64,000 nucleotides of DNA. It comes from Morganella sibonii. Its GTDB lineage: Bacteria; Pseudomonadota; Gammaproteobacteria; Enterobacterales; Enterobacteriaceae. The DNA lies in assembly GCF_040560245.1 (NCBI RefSeq), contig NZ_JAKMWP010000007.1; one strand, written 5' to 3'. Shown here one piece after another: positions 8,910-16,769 of the stretch. The stretch's first letter is position 1. Every line of letters starts with the position of its first letter. The position numbers were made by a program, and so were the translations under genes. Below the pieces are notes generated by a model. It was not told where the DNA came from. It saw nothing but the letters and a program-made list of their open reading frames with translations, and did no database searches.

Positions 8910-8994
8910 ATGCAGCTTAATCAATTCAGCTTGTGTAAAACAAAGGTTTGATTATTTTTTGTCAATACCTCTCAGGTGGTAGGTAAAAGGGCGG

Positions 8995-9023
8995 GATATG
9001 CCGCAGACCGGCTGCGGCATATC
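8995..9023 (-). terminator. Hairpin terminator after the MFS gene
   Basis: A perfect 12-bp stem (8995-9006 and 9012-9023) with a 5-base loop lies 17 bases past the MFS stop. Read on the minus strand it is followed by CCGCCC and then only four Ts, so it is a weak terminator by sequence. It is the only candidate separating the MFS operon from nirB. Confidence 0.5.
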
Positions 9024-9039
9024 AGAGATAGTGGAAAAA

Positions 9040-10302
9040 TTACTGAACGGCAGCAGCAGTCAGTGCTTTACGTTTTTTGATACTGATAATTAAAATACCG
9101 GAAGCGAAAGCCCCGCAGAACGCAAACAACGCCATCAGACCAAAGACAATTTTATAACCGGTCATGCCCGGATAACTATCCAGAATATGGCCATACAGGC
9201 TGAAACAGAACATCGCAGGGGCGTAGCCGATAAAACTGCCGAGAGCCATCGCGGCACCGGTATTGGATTCTTTGATATTGGCTTCACCGATAGGCGCAAA
9301 GAAAATAGCGCGCTGGGTAAAGACGATTGTACCGAAACCTAATGTGCAGACCATGCCCAGATAAACCGGCATGCTTTCATGAGGCAGGAAAATAAAGGTT
9401 ACCAGCACAATGACACTGAGGATAAAGGTGTAAAACAGGTATCTGGTCGGTGACTGTAAAATCTTATCTGCAATAAGCCCGCCGATAGGTCCGCCGACCA
9501 TTTTAAGGCAATATTGGTTAATAACACCGTAGATCCCCACCAATGCAATCGGCAGCGCATAAATATTACTGAGGAACGGAATAAAAAAAGTTAATCCGCA
9601 GTAAACCGCATAAACAAAGAATATACTCAGCGCGATCAGCCAGACGGTACGGTCTTTTAATACACTGCCGACACCGGCTTTTTCAGTGGTCTCTTTTTTA
9701 TCTGTCTTTTCGGTCACAACAGATTTGTCATCTTTCAGGAACAGCAGAATAATGCCGCCGATAATAATGGCCATTCCGGAATAAAATAAGATCCCCATTT
9801 TAAACCCGAGATAACCGCTGCCGAACCAGGCAAATACCGCGAGTGCAGAGAATGCGACGACAGTATCGACCACACCACGGCCGGTTTCAAAGAAACCGAA
9901 AATACGGCCCTGCTGTGAGCTGTTACCGAGCAGGCTGACAGACTTTAATAATACCGGCCAGTTGAGCATATCGCAGGTGACACCGAATAACGCCCAGACA
10001 AATAAAATACCCCAGTAGCCCGGCATTGTTGATAAAAAAACACCCAGTAACCCGGTGGCAATTAATGAAAATGACATTGTCAGGCGGCGCGGCAATTTAT
10101 CAGAAAAATAAATAGACAGAAAGAAGCCGATAGTGGTGACAATTGAGTTTACCGACATCGCATTACCAATCTGACCGTTTGTCAGATGAAAGTATTCCTG
10201 CATAGGAACATAAAAGGCGTCTTTCAGTGACGGTAATTTATAGATAGTACCGCCACATAAAACCAATAAACTGAAAATAGCCCATCTTTTTTTGTCAAGC
10301 AT
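9040..10302 (-). CDS. MFS transporter, YihN/YqcE-like sugar or sugar-acid permease
   Basis: A 420-residue inner-membrane transporter with about twelve hydrophobic segments and a charged central loop (residues about 195-215, rich in Lys/Asp/Glu). The N-terminal pattern KLPSLKDAFYVPMQEYFHLTNGQIG resembles the YihN/YqcE branch of the major facilitator superfamily, whose cargoes are poorly known. It is the last gene of a minus-strand set (GntR regulator, sugar-phosphate-isomerase-like protein, transporter), so it probably imports the compound sensed by the regulator and converted by the isomerase. A 9-bp hairpin (10315-10335) lies in the 80-base gap after the isomerase gene. The substrate cannot be named from sequence. 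Confidence 0.85.
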   Translation of the reverse strand: MLDKKRWAIFSLLVLCGGTIYKLPSLKDAFYVPMQEYFHLTNGQIGNAMSVNSIVTTIGFFLSIYFSDKLPRRLTMSFSLIATGLLGVFLSTMPGYWGILFVWALFGVTCDMLNWPVLLKSVSLLGNSSQQGRIFGFFETGRGVVDTVVAFSALAVFAWFGSGYLGFKMGILFYSGMAIIIGGIILLFLKDDKSVVTEKTDKKETTEKAGVGSVLKDRTVWLIALSIFFVYAVYCGLTFFIPFLSNIYALPIALVGIYGVINQYCLKMVGGPIGGLIADKILQSPTRYLFYTFILSVIVLVTFIFLPHESMPVYLGMVCTLGFGTIVFTQRAIFFAPIGEANIKESNTGAAMALGSFIGYAPAMFCFSLYGHILDSYPGMTGYKIVFGLMALFAFCGAFASGILIISIKKRKALTAAAVQ

Positions 10303-10382
10303 AGTGCCTCCCGCCTGAGAATAAAATATTCTCAGTCAGTATGAAATGTTATTTTAAAATGCTGTGTTTGTGTCAGATGCGT

Positions 10383-11357
10383 TTATTTACTGATGATCCT
10401 GACTGCCTCTGTTTTTAATTCATTAATTATTTTCCGGACATAATGGATTTGATTAACAGCATCCTTTTTTTCACCGGCAAGACGTTCTGCTATTTCAGTT
10501 TCCGGTAACGGTGTTTCACTCATCTGACGCCACGGAATCCACGGGTCATTGCTCTCATTTTTAAAACGGAACGCCGGTGCGTAATAATCAACCTCCTCTT
10601 CAAGACCGTAAGAAATAACCTGTGGTTTATCCTCACCCAGACAAATCAGGGCGCGGAGCATGTCTTTAAACGGCAGATTACCTTCTCCGGAACGGCAGGC
10701 TTTATGGCCGAAACCGTCACCTTCTTCCAGAATAACCGCATCTTTAATATGTACCTGGGTAATGTATTCCTGCATATCTGCCAGGGCATCCATCGGTAAT
10801 TCGCAGGCATTGATCATGTTGCCGAAATCGAATAACAGTGTCAGTTCAGGAAAATCAGCGTCTTTGATCAGGCTGACCAGTTCATGGCCTTTTAAATCTT
10901 CATGTTGTTCCAGAACAAATGTCAGTCCGCTGTGCTGATAATGTTCTTTTAAATACCGGATATCGGCGGCAATCAGGCGCAATACATCAGACAGCGCCCC
11001 TTCATAACGCGGATAAAACCGGACAGAGCTTGCGCCGGTTTTTAATGCGATTCTGATGGCTTCATCGAGAGTTTTATTATCAGACGCACTGGTTTCAATA
11101 TTAATATCGAGATGATAACGTTTTGCTTTCTCTGCAAATACCGCAAGCTGATCATCGGTCATAGTTGAAAGTGATTGGGTTTCACCATCCAGCACATGTA
11201 TTTTGACGCCCGGCAAATGATGTTCGTTTGCGATATCAAGTAAATCACCCGGTAATATTTTTTCAAAACGCATATTCAGATGATAAGCGTAAGCATGCAG
11301 ATATAACGGTAACGTATCTGTACGTTCAATTATCCGGCGGGCGTCATCAGTATTCAT
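10383..11357 (-). CDS. Sugar phosphate isomerase/epimerase-like TIM-barrel protein
   Basis: A 324-residue cytosolic protein of the xylose-isomerase-like/AP endonuclease 2 fold. Candidate metal ligands typical of this fold are visible: Glu150 and His152 (LEQHED), Asp177 (LLFDFGN), His203 (QVHIKD) and Glu253 (YGLEEE). Such enzymes isomerise or epimerise sugars, keto-sugars or sugar acids using a divalent metal. It starts 17 bases after the GntR gene stop and precedes the MFS permease, so it should act on the imported compound. I cannot assign a specific substrate, and no kinase or aldolase lies in the cluster. Confidence 0.8.
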   Translation of the reverse strand: MNTDDARRIIERTDTLPLYLHAYAYHLNMRFEKILPGDLLDIANEHHLPGVKIHVLDGETQSLSTMTDDQLAVFAEKAKRYHLDINIETSASDNKTLDEAIRIALKTGASSVRFYPRYEGALSDVLRLIAADIRYLKEHYQHSGLTFVLEQHEDLKGHELVSLIKDADFPELTLLFDFGNMINACELPMDALADMQEYITQVHIKDAVILEEGDGFGHKACRSGEGNLPFKDMLRALICLGEDKPQVISYGLEEEVDYYAPAFRFKNESNDPWIPWRQMSETPLPETEIAERLAGEKKDAVNQIHYVRKIINELKTEAVRIISK

Positions 11358-11374
11358 AATTCAGATTCCTGTGT

Positions 11375-12085
11375 CTAAAGCTCAACAAAAAAATAAACAG
11401 ATTCAAACCGCCAGTATTCAATGTCGATCTGAACAATGTTATGTGCTTCATCACAACGGTATTTTTCCACCCGGATACCCGGGGAGTTTGCGGTACAGCC
11501 GATAGCCTTACTGGCTGCTTCCGGCATGCGTACCGGCTTAAAGGCCAGCCGTGCTGTCGTTGTGATGATGTTATATTCGTTTTCCCAGATGGCCGCAAAA
11601 GAGTGGTTATCCAGTTTCTCCGCAAAATCCGGGGCAACGGACGGATTGATGTACGTCTGGTGCCAGAAAACTTTGTGGCCGTCCAGTGCGCCCCATCCGC
11701 TGATACAGCAAACCGGTTCTCCGGCGGTCAGCCCCAGTGCCGCGGCAATATCTGCCGGCGCGCCGGTGAGCAGTTGTTTATCAGTGTATTCCCACGACGG
11801 CAGGCGGCCCTGCGCTTTGGCTGCCTGGTTGAAACTCGCCGGCGATTTCGGGTTGTAATTAAATTTCGGCAGTGCCGCGAACCAGCCACTGCGGTTTTTA
11901 CGGAAAATTTTTCCGTCACCTTCCAGACTGAGCAGCGCCTGACGCAGTGACATCCGGTTGACACCAAGTTGCTCTGTCAGCGGGCGTTCGGCAGGCAGTT
12001 TATCGCCGGGGGCGATAGCACCATTGCTCAGCAGGGTATCGAGTTGTTCTCTGGCAAGATCAGCAGCAGTTTGTGTGTTTTTCAT
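11375..12085 (-). CDS. GntR/HutC-family transcriptional regulator with UTRA domain
   Basis: A 236-residue regulator. The N-terminal winged helix (residues about 8-70, PAERPLTEQLGVNRMSLRQAL) is followed by a UTRA effector domain (about 95-230), the HutC/NagR layout in which a small sugar or acid releases the repressor. It is the first gene of its operon. A perfect 12-base palindrome of the type bound by this subfamily sits 16 bases upstream of its start (12101-12112), so autoregulation is likely. The neighbouring isomerase and permease genes suggest the effector is their substrate. The eut operon is divergent from it but separated by 426 bases. Confidence 0.88.
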   Translation of the reverse strand: MKNTQTAADLAREQLDTLLSNGAIAPGDKLPAERPLTEQLGVNRMSLRQALLSLEGDGKIFRKNRSGWFAALPKFNYNPKSPASFNQAAKAQGRLPSWEYTDKQLLTGAPADIAAALGLTAGEPVCCISGWGALDGHKVFWHQTYINPSVAPDFAEKLDNHSFAAIWENEYNIITTTARLAFKPVRMPEAASKAIGCTANSPGIRVEKYRCDEAHNIVQIDIEYWRFESVYFFVEL

Positions 12086-12511
12086 TCGTTGCTCTATTTT
12101 TGGTTTAAACCAGATTGGTTTCTAAGTTACGTGAGTGTCATCTTCCGTTCAAGTGAGCTGCGCGGGGATAATGTCAATTTGAGAGTTACCTCACACAATG
12201 AAATACAGAAATAAAAAAGCAGAGCCGGTTTTAACAAGTGAATATTTTTACCGTTCCGTTTCTTATTTTCCGGAAAATGACGTAATGAGAATACCTTATT
12301 TTTCGTGAATTTATCTTTTTTGTCACAATAGTGCCATGGTCAGACCGTACTATTTCATGTCTGTGTTTTCCCGGTGTTAAAAATTAACAATTCTGCCAAT
12401 TAGTGATCTGATTCAACATTTAATCGTGGTTGCCGATTTTTGTTATCCCCTTTTTCAGAGTGTGACTAGGATTGAATCAATTCTTATGAGGAGAGTGACG
12501 AGGTAAGCACG
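12086..12511. other. 426-base divergent intergenic region between gntR and eutS
   Basis: This stretch holds no gene I can support. It is A/T-rich and must contain the promoters of the GntR operon (minus) and of the eut operon (plus). The GntR palindrome is at 12101. Near 12402 the sequence GTGATCT matches one half of a CRP site, but the second half is poor. No cobalamin riboswitch box is visible. The eutS ribosome-binding site is GAGG at 12499-12502. Confidence 0.6.
12101..12112. promoter_or_regulatory. Candidate operator for the GntR/HutC regulator
   Basis: A perfect palindrome, TGGTTTAAACCA, lies 16 bases upstream of the regulator start, and an extra TGGTTT half-site follows at 12117. HutC-subfamily proteins such as NagR/YvoA and DasR bind TGGTCTAGACCA-type sites, so this matches the expected operator in form and position. 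Confidence 0.65.
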
Positions 12512-12847
12512 ATGGAAAAGGAACGTATCATCCAGGAATTTGTTCCCGGCAAACAGGTCACGCTGGCGCATCTGATTGCGCATCCGGGCAGTGATCTGGC
12601 GAAAAAAATCGGGGTTCCCGGTGCTGAAGCCATCGGCATTATGACACTGACCCCGGGTGAAACCGCGATGATTGCGGGCGATCTTGCCACAAAGGCCGCC
12701 GGTGTGGACATCGGCTTTCTTGACCGTTTCACCGGTGCGCTTGTGATTTACGGCTCTGTCGGCGCAGTGGAAGAAGCATTGATCCAGACTGTTCGCGGGT
12801 TAAGCCAGCTCCTCAATTATGCCATTTGTGATATCACCCGCAGTTAG
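12512..12847 (+). CDS. eutS: Ethanolamine microcompartment shell protein EutS
   Basis: A 111-residue, circularly permuted BMC-domain protein that forms bent hexamers of the Eut shell. The stretch GAEAIGIMTLTPGETAMIAGDLA is characteristic of the EutS/PduU type. It is the first gene of the eut operon, as in E. coli, with a GAGG ribosome-binding site ten bases upstream and 27 bases to eutP. Expression should depend on EutR with ethanolamine plus B12, since the regulator is encoded at the operon end. The length is normal and no defect is visible. Confidence 0.96.
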   Translation: MEKERIIQEFVPGKQVTLAHLIAHPGSDLAKKIGVPGAEAIGIMTLTPGETAMIAGDLATKAAGVDIGFLDRFTGALVIYGSVGAVEEALIQTVRGLSQLLNYAICDITRS

Positions 12848-12874
12848 CCGGGTGCAGTTAAGGATGCCGTCTGA

Positions 12875-13321
12875 ATGAAACGAATTGTGTTTGTGGGTGA
12901 TGTGGGTGCAGGAAAAACGACATTATTCAATGCGTTGCAGGGTGATTTTGACCTTGCGCGGAAAACACAGGCGATTGAATTCAATGATGAGGGCAGTGTT
13001 GATACACCGGGTGAATATTTCAGCCATCCCCGTCTCTACCACGCGCTGATTAATACGCTGGCAGATTGTGATGTGCTGGTTTATGTCCACGCGGCAAATA
13101 ACCCGGAGTGCCGGATCCCTGCCGGATTACTTGATATTTATCCCCGTATGCGCCGCTTTGCGGTTATCAGCAAAGCCGATGCACCGGATGCGGATGTACC
13201 GGCAATACGCGAGCTGCTCTCCACCCGGGGATTTGAGGAACCGATGCTTGCCATCAACAGCCTTAATCCTGATGACGTCCTGAAAGTGAAACAGTTTTTG
13301 GCCACTGCCGACAGCCAATAA
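12875..13321 (+). CDS. eutP: EutP, GTPase-like/acetate kinase protein
   Basis: A 148-residue P-loop protein. The Walker A motif GDVGAGKT is at residues 8-15 and a GTPase G4-like SKAD motif lies near residue 105. EutP and EutQ have been reported to act as acetate kinases in Salmonella ethanolamine metabolism, turning EutD-made acetyl phosphate into ATP. Older annotation called it a small G protein. It sits between eutS and eutQ in standard order, twelve bases before eutQ. Confidence 0.94.
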   Translation: MKRIVFVGDVGAGKTTLFNALQGDFDLARKTQAIEFNDEGSVDTPGEYFSHPRLYHALINTLADCDVLVYVHAANNPECRIPAGLLDIYPRMRRFAVISKADAPDADVPAIRELLSTRGFEEPMLAINSLNPDDVLKVKQFLATADSQ

Positions 13322-13333
13322 GAGGAATATCCG

Positions 13334-14098
13334 ATGAAGAAATTAATAACGGCCAATGACATCCGGGAAGCACACGCAGCGGGCAAAACCCGTCTGGATG
13401 TGGTGCTGAAAGAGAGCATTGTCACGCCGGAAGCCCATGTTGTGGCTGAACAATTGGGCTTTGTGATTGGTGAGGTTGATACTGCGCAGAACAGCGCACC
13501 GGCTGCCGCACCGGTGGCAGCAACCGCCGGAACAGAACCCAATATTTCATCCGCAGAGCGTCAGAAAATCCGCGAATGCATTATCGCGCAGCTGCCTGAC
13601 GGTAATGTCACCGAAACCCTGATTGCACAACTGGTCGATAAAGTGGTGCAGGAGCGTATCGCACAGATCAAGGCGAAAGTGGCAGCATTCAAACCGGCGG
13701 AAGAGAACACTGATACCCCGAATACCCAGAGCTACCGCAGTGTCACCGGCAAAGGCGGCATTAAAGTGGTCGACAGCAGTTCGGTTAAATTCGGTAATTT
13801 CGATGGTGCGGGTCCGCACCGTGTCGGGATTGCGGATCTGATCACCGCGCAGGACAACAGCAGCATGGCTGCCGGGTTTATGCAGTGGGAAAACGCATTC
13901 TTTCCGTGGACACTGAATTACGACGAAGTGGATCTGGTTCTGGAAGGCGAGCTGCATGTGCGCCATCAGGGCGAAACCATGATCGCGAAAGCCGGTGATG
14001 TGATGTTTATCCCGAAAGGCTCCGCGATTGAGTTCGGCACACCATCCACTGTCCGCTTCCTGTATGTGGCCTGGCCGGCTAACTGGCAGGATTGCTGA
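13334..14098 (+). CDS. eutQ: EutQ cupin protein
   Basis: A 254-residue protein, slightly longer than the 233 of E. coli. It has an N-terminal helical segment with an Ala/Pro-rich linker (residues about 52-72) and a C-terminal cupin barrel (about 150-254, core YDEVDLVLEGELHVRHQGE). It is reported to have acetate kinase activity with EutP and to support compartment assembly. The extra length lies in the linker and needs no frameshift to explain it. It is followed at 12 bases by the preferred eutT start. Confidence 0.94.
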   Translation: MKKLITANDIREAHAAGKTRLDVVLKESIVTPEAHVVAEQLGFVIGEVDTAQNSAPAAAPVAATAGTEPNISSAERQKIRECIIAQLPDGNVTETLIAQLVDKVVQERIAQIKAKVAAFKPAEENTDTPNTQSYRSVTGKGGIKVVDSSSVKFGNFDGAGPHRVGIADLITAQDNSSMAAGFMQWENAFFPWTLNYDEVDLVLEGELHVRHQGETMIAKAGDVMFIPKGSAIEFGTPSTVRFLYVAWPANWQDC

Positions 14099-14109
14099 GG
14101 GGTATCGCC

Positions 14110-14955
14110 ATGACCTTTATCACTGAAGACTGGCTGCGGGATAACTTTACGCTGAGCGACGGCAGTGAAATTCATCTGCCTGCTGACAGCCGGATGACAC
14201 CATCCGCCCGTGAGCTGATCGAAAGCCGCCGTTTACAGGTGAAATTTCAGGATAAACAAGGTCGTCTGTTTGTGGAAACGCCGGATGAATCCGGTAAAAC
14301 CGAAACGGCTGTCCCTGACCTGAAAGCGGTACACGGGTTAACCAGTAAGGATAAAGCGGATGTCGCGGCCTGCGAATTATGCCATCAGCCGGTGGCGAAA
14401 AAGCCGGACACGCTGACACACCTTAACGGCCACACCATGGTGGCGAAAAATGATCCGCGTCTGGCGTTCCGCGCCGCGCTGGATGCCACTATCGCTGAAG
14501 CCGTCTGGTTACAGACTGAATTTGCACAGACGCCGCTGAAAGGCTGGCTGGCGGATATCCGCTCTGTGCTCGGCAATATTATGCGTGCCGATGCGCTCAA
14601 TGAGCCGCTCGCTGAGCAGAGTATTGCTGACCTGAACGCGGATGAGCTGCACAAGCTGTCTCATAATCCGCTGAAATACCTGGGTCATGACCATATCGTT
14701 CCGGATGTGAGTCACGGCCGTGATGCGGCGGCACTGAATCTGCTGCGGACCAAAGTCCGTGAAACGGAAATCAGTGCGGCGCGTATTTATATCGATTGTT
14801 ATTTTCAGGTCATCCGCCCTGACATTATGCAGGCGCTTAACCGCCTCTCCAGCGCGGTATATGTCCTGATGGTGATGGTCGTCCGCGAAGGCGGCATGAT
14901 GACCACACCGGCACTGAAACAGGCTCTGATGAAAGGGGGAACACATGCTCATTGA
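14110..14955 (+). CDS. eutT: EutT, ATP:cob(I)alamin adenosyltransferase
   Basis: A 281-residue enzyme that makes adenosylcobalamin for ethanolamine ammonia-lyase. I place the start at 14110 (MTFITEDWLR), which aligns with E. coli EutT and has a GAGGGG ribosome-binding site; an in-frame ATG at 14092 would overlap eutQ. The metal motif, HX11CCX2C in Salmonella and E. coli, here reads His75, then Ala87-Cys88 and Cys91. The first Cys of the pair is therefore alanine, although the surrounding sequence (HGLTSK, CELCHQPVAKKPDTLTHL) is nearly the same as in E. coli. Activity probably remains, but metal binding may differ. The stop overlaps eutD. Confidence 0.93.
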   Translation: MTFITEDWLRDNFTLSDGSEIHLPADSRMTPSARELIESRRLQVKFQDKQGRLFVETPDESGKTETAVPDLKAVHGLTSKDKADVAACELCHQPVAKKPDTLTHLNGHTMVAKNDPRLAFRAALDATIAEAVWLQTEFAQTPLKGWLADIRSVLGNIMRADALNEPLAEQSIADLNADELHKLSHNPLKYLGHDHIVPDVSHGRDAAALNLLRTKVRETEISAARIYIDCYFQVIRPDIMQALNRLSSAVYVLMVMVVREGGMMTTPALKQALMKGGTHAH

Positions 14956-15967
14956 ACGATGCCGTCAGCAGGCACAACTTAACCCGCCGCGGGTGGTTCT
15001 GCCGGATGCGCTGGATGAGCGCGTGATCCACGCCGCCCGTTATCTGAAACAAAATGGTCTGGCGGAGCCCGTTCTGCTGGCGAACCCGTTTGCGCTGCGT
15101 GATTTCTCGCTGCGTACCGGTGTCATTATGGACGGCCTGACCACCATTGATCCGGACAGTGCGGATGAGTGGCGGGCAGAGTTTGCGGATGCCATCACTG
15201 CACGTCTCGGTGAAAAAGCGCCGGAAGATGCGGATGAGGCGATGCGTCAGCCGCTGTGGTTTGGTGCCGCGATGGTTGCCGCCGGAAAAGCGGATTTATG
15301 TGTGGCGGGGAATATCTCGTCAACCGCCGCTGTTCTGCGTGCCGGGCTGAAAGTCATCGGCCTGAAGCCGGGCGTGAAAACATTATCATCAATTTTCATC
15401 ATGTTGCCGCCGGGAACGGAAGGCAATGTGCTGGGTTTCGCTGATTGCAGTGTCGTACCTCAACCCACTTCTGCACAGCTGGCGGATATTGCGCTGAGCA
15501 GTGCGGAAACCTTCACGGCAATCACCGGTGAAACCGCGCGTGTGGCGATGTTGTCTTTTTCAACAGCAGGCAGCGCGAAACATCCTAATGTGGCGATGGT
15601 GCAGCAGGCAGTGGAAATCATTCATGCACGCGCCCCGCAGTTACAGGCGGATGGTGAACTGCAGTTCGACGCGGCATTTGTGCCGGGCGTCGCTGCGCAA
15701 AAAGCCCCGAACAGTGAGTTAAAGGGGCGGGCAAATGTCATGGTCTTTCCGTCACTGGAAGCCGGCAATATCGGTTACAAGATTGCCCAGCGTCTCGGCG
15801 GTTACCGGGCACTCGGCCCGCTGATTCAGGGATTAAATGCACCGGTGCATGATTTGTCACGCGGCTGTAATGCCCGCGACATCATTGAACTGGTGCTGGT
15901 AGCACAAACACAGTTAGCTCAGGCCGGACAACCTGTCCGCCGCACTGAAGCAGAAAGCGTTATTTAA
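14945..15967 (+). CDS. eutD: EutD phosphotransacetylase
   Basis: A 340-residue phosphate acetyltransferase (E. coli EutD is 338) that converts acetyl-CoA and phosphate to acetyl phosphate inside the Eut compartment and recycles CoA for EutE. The PTA/PTB domain fills the protein, with recognisable segments such as VVLPDALDERV and IGYKIAQRLGGYRALGPL. It starts within the last codons of eutT. The N-terminal 20 residues (MLIERCRQQAQLNPPRVVLP) match the targeting-helix region of the family. Confidence 0.95.
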   Translation: MLIERCRQQAQLNPPRVVLPDALDERVIHAARYLKQNGLAEPVLLANPFALRDFSLRTGVIMDGLTTIDPDSADEWRAEFADAITARLGEKAPEDADEAMRQPLWFGAAMVAAGKADLCVAGNISSTAAVLRAGLKVIGLKPGVKTLSSIFIMLPPGTEGNVLGFADCSVVPQPTSAQLADIALSSAETFTAITGETARVAMLSFSTAGSAKHPNVAMVQQAVEIIHARAPQLQADGELQFDAAFVPGVAAQKAPNSELKGRANVMVFPSLEAGNIGYKIAQRLGGYRALGPLIQGLNAPVHDLSRGCNARDIIELVLVAQTQLAQAGQPVRRTEAESVI

Positions 15968-16005
15968 ACCGGTCCCTGATGGGATCTCAATGAGAGGAAA
16001 ATATC

Positions 16006-16299
16006 ATGGAAGCATTAGGACTGATCGAAACTAAGGGTCTGGTTGCATTAATCGAAGCATCCGATGCGATGGTCAAAGCAGCACGCGTTAAATTAGTCGG
16101 TGTTAAACAAATCGGCGGTGGTCTGGTAACAGCCATGGTGCGCGGCGATGTTGCAGCATGTAAAGCAGCAACTGACGCAGGTGCGGCAGCGGCTCAGCGT
16201 ATCGGTGAACTGGTCTCTGTACACGTTATTCCTCGTCCGCATGGCGATCTGGAAGAAGTGTTTCCTATCAAAATGTCCGGCGATAAATCAATCGATTAA
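16006..16299 (+). CDS. eutM: EutM hexameric shell protein
   Basis: A 97-residue canonical BMC-H protein, the main hexagonal tile of the Eut shell facets. It reads MEALGLIETKGLVALIEASDAM at the start, with the charged VHVIPRPHGDLEEVFPI C-terminal part. A good GAGAGG ribosome-binding site precedes it. A 9-bp GC-rich hairpin follows the stop (16309-16333), consistent with the higher dose of this shell protein relative to eutN. Confidence 0.97.
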   Translation: MEALGLIETKGLVALIEASDAMVKAARVKLVGVKQIGGGLVTAMVRGDVAACKAATDAGAAAAQRIGELVSVHVIPRPHGDLEEVFPIKMSGDKSID

Positions 16300-16308
16300 T
16301 CGTTGTTA

Positions 16309-16333
16309 GCGTGGCGTGCTTCTGACGCCACGC
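16309..16333 (+). other. Hairpin after eutM
   Basis: A perfect 9-bp stem (GCGTGGCGT / ACGCCACGC, arms 16309-16317 and 16325-16333) with a 7-base loop and a short GATTTTAAT tail. It probably acts as a partial terminator or 3' stabiliser that raises eutM output over the genes downstream. This is inference. Confidence 0.5.
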
Positions 16334-16443
16334 GATTTTAATCTCCCCGGTTTTTTTGCTGTCACACAGACGGCAGGGGATTTTTTTACCTGAAATCCGT
16401 AGCCGGCTGTATTCAGGCTGCTGAAATATAAAGAGAGGTGAAC

Positions 16444-16731
16444 ATGAAACTGGCTGTCGTTATCGGACAAATCGTGTGCACCGTGCGTCATCCCGGACTG
16501 GAATCCGACAAGTTATTGCTGGTGGAAATGATTGACCGCCAGGGGCGTCCAAACGGTGAGGTGGCCGTCGCAACCGACAGTATCGGTGCGGGTAATGGTG
16601 AATGGGTGCTGATCGTCAGCGGAAGTTCGGCGCGGCGTGCTCAGAGCAAAGAAGCGTCACCGGTCGATCTCAGCATCATCGGCATTGTGGATGAGGCCGT
16701 TATGGAAAGTCAGGTGATTTTTCATAAATAA
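16444..16731 (+). CDS. eutN: EutN pentameric vertex protein
   Basis: A 95- or 97-residue EutN/CcmL-type protein that caps the vertices of the shell as pentamers. Two starts are possible: ATG at 16444 is the natural one (AGAGAGGTGAAC precedes it), and GTG at 16438 adds two residues. The core MKLAVVIGQIVCTVRHPGL is typical. It lies 140 bases after eutM because of the hairpin region between them. Confidence 0.94.
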   Translation: MKLAVVIGQIVCTVRHPGLESDKLLLVEMIDRQGRPNGEVAVATDSIGAGNGEWVLIVSGSSARRAQSKEASPVDLSIIGIVDEAVMESQVIFHK

Positions 16732-16769
16732 ATCGCCGCAACGAGTCACAGAAAGAGGCGTGGGTGAAT

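Noticed and set aside
12486..12506. Six-codon leader frame (MRRVTR) just before eutS
   Set aside because: It has no ribosome-binding site of its own; the bases serve as the eutS leader.
13138..13542. Minus-strand frame of 134 codons across eutP/eutQ
   Set aside because: It runs antisense across two real genes, with low-complexity Ala/Ser-rich protein typical of a shadow frame.
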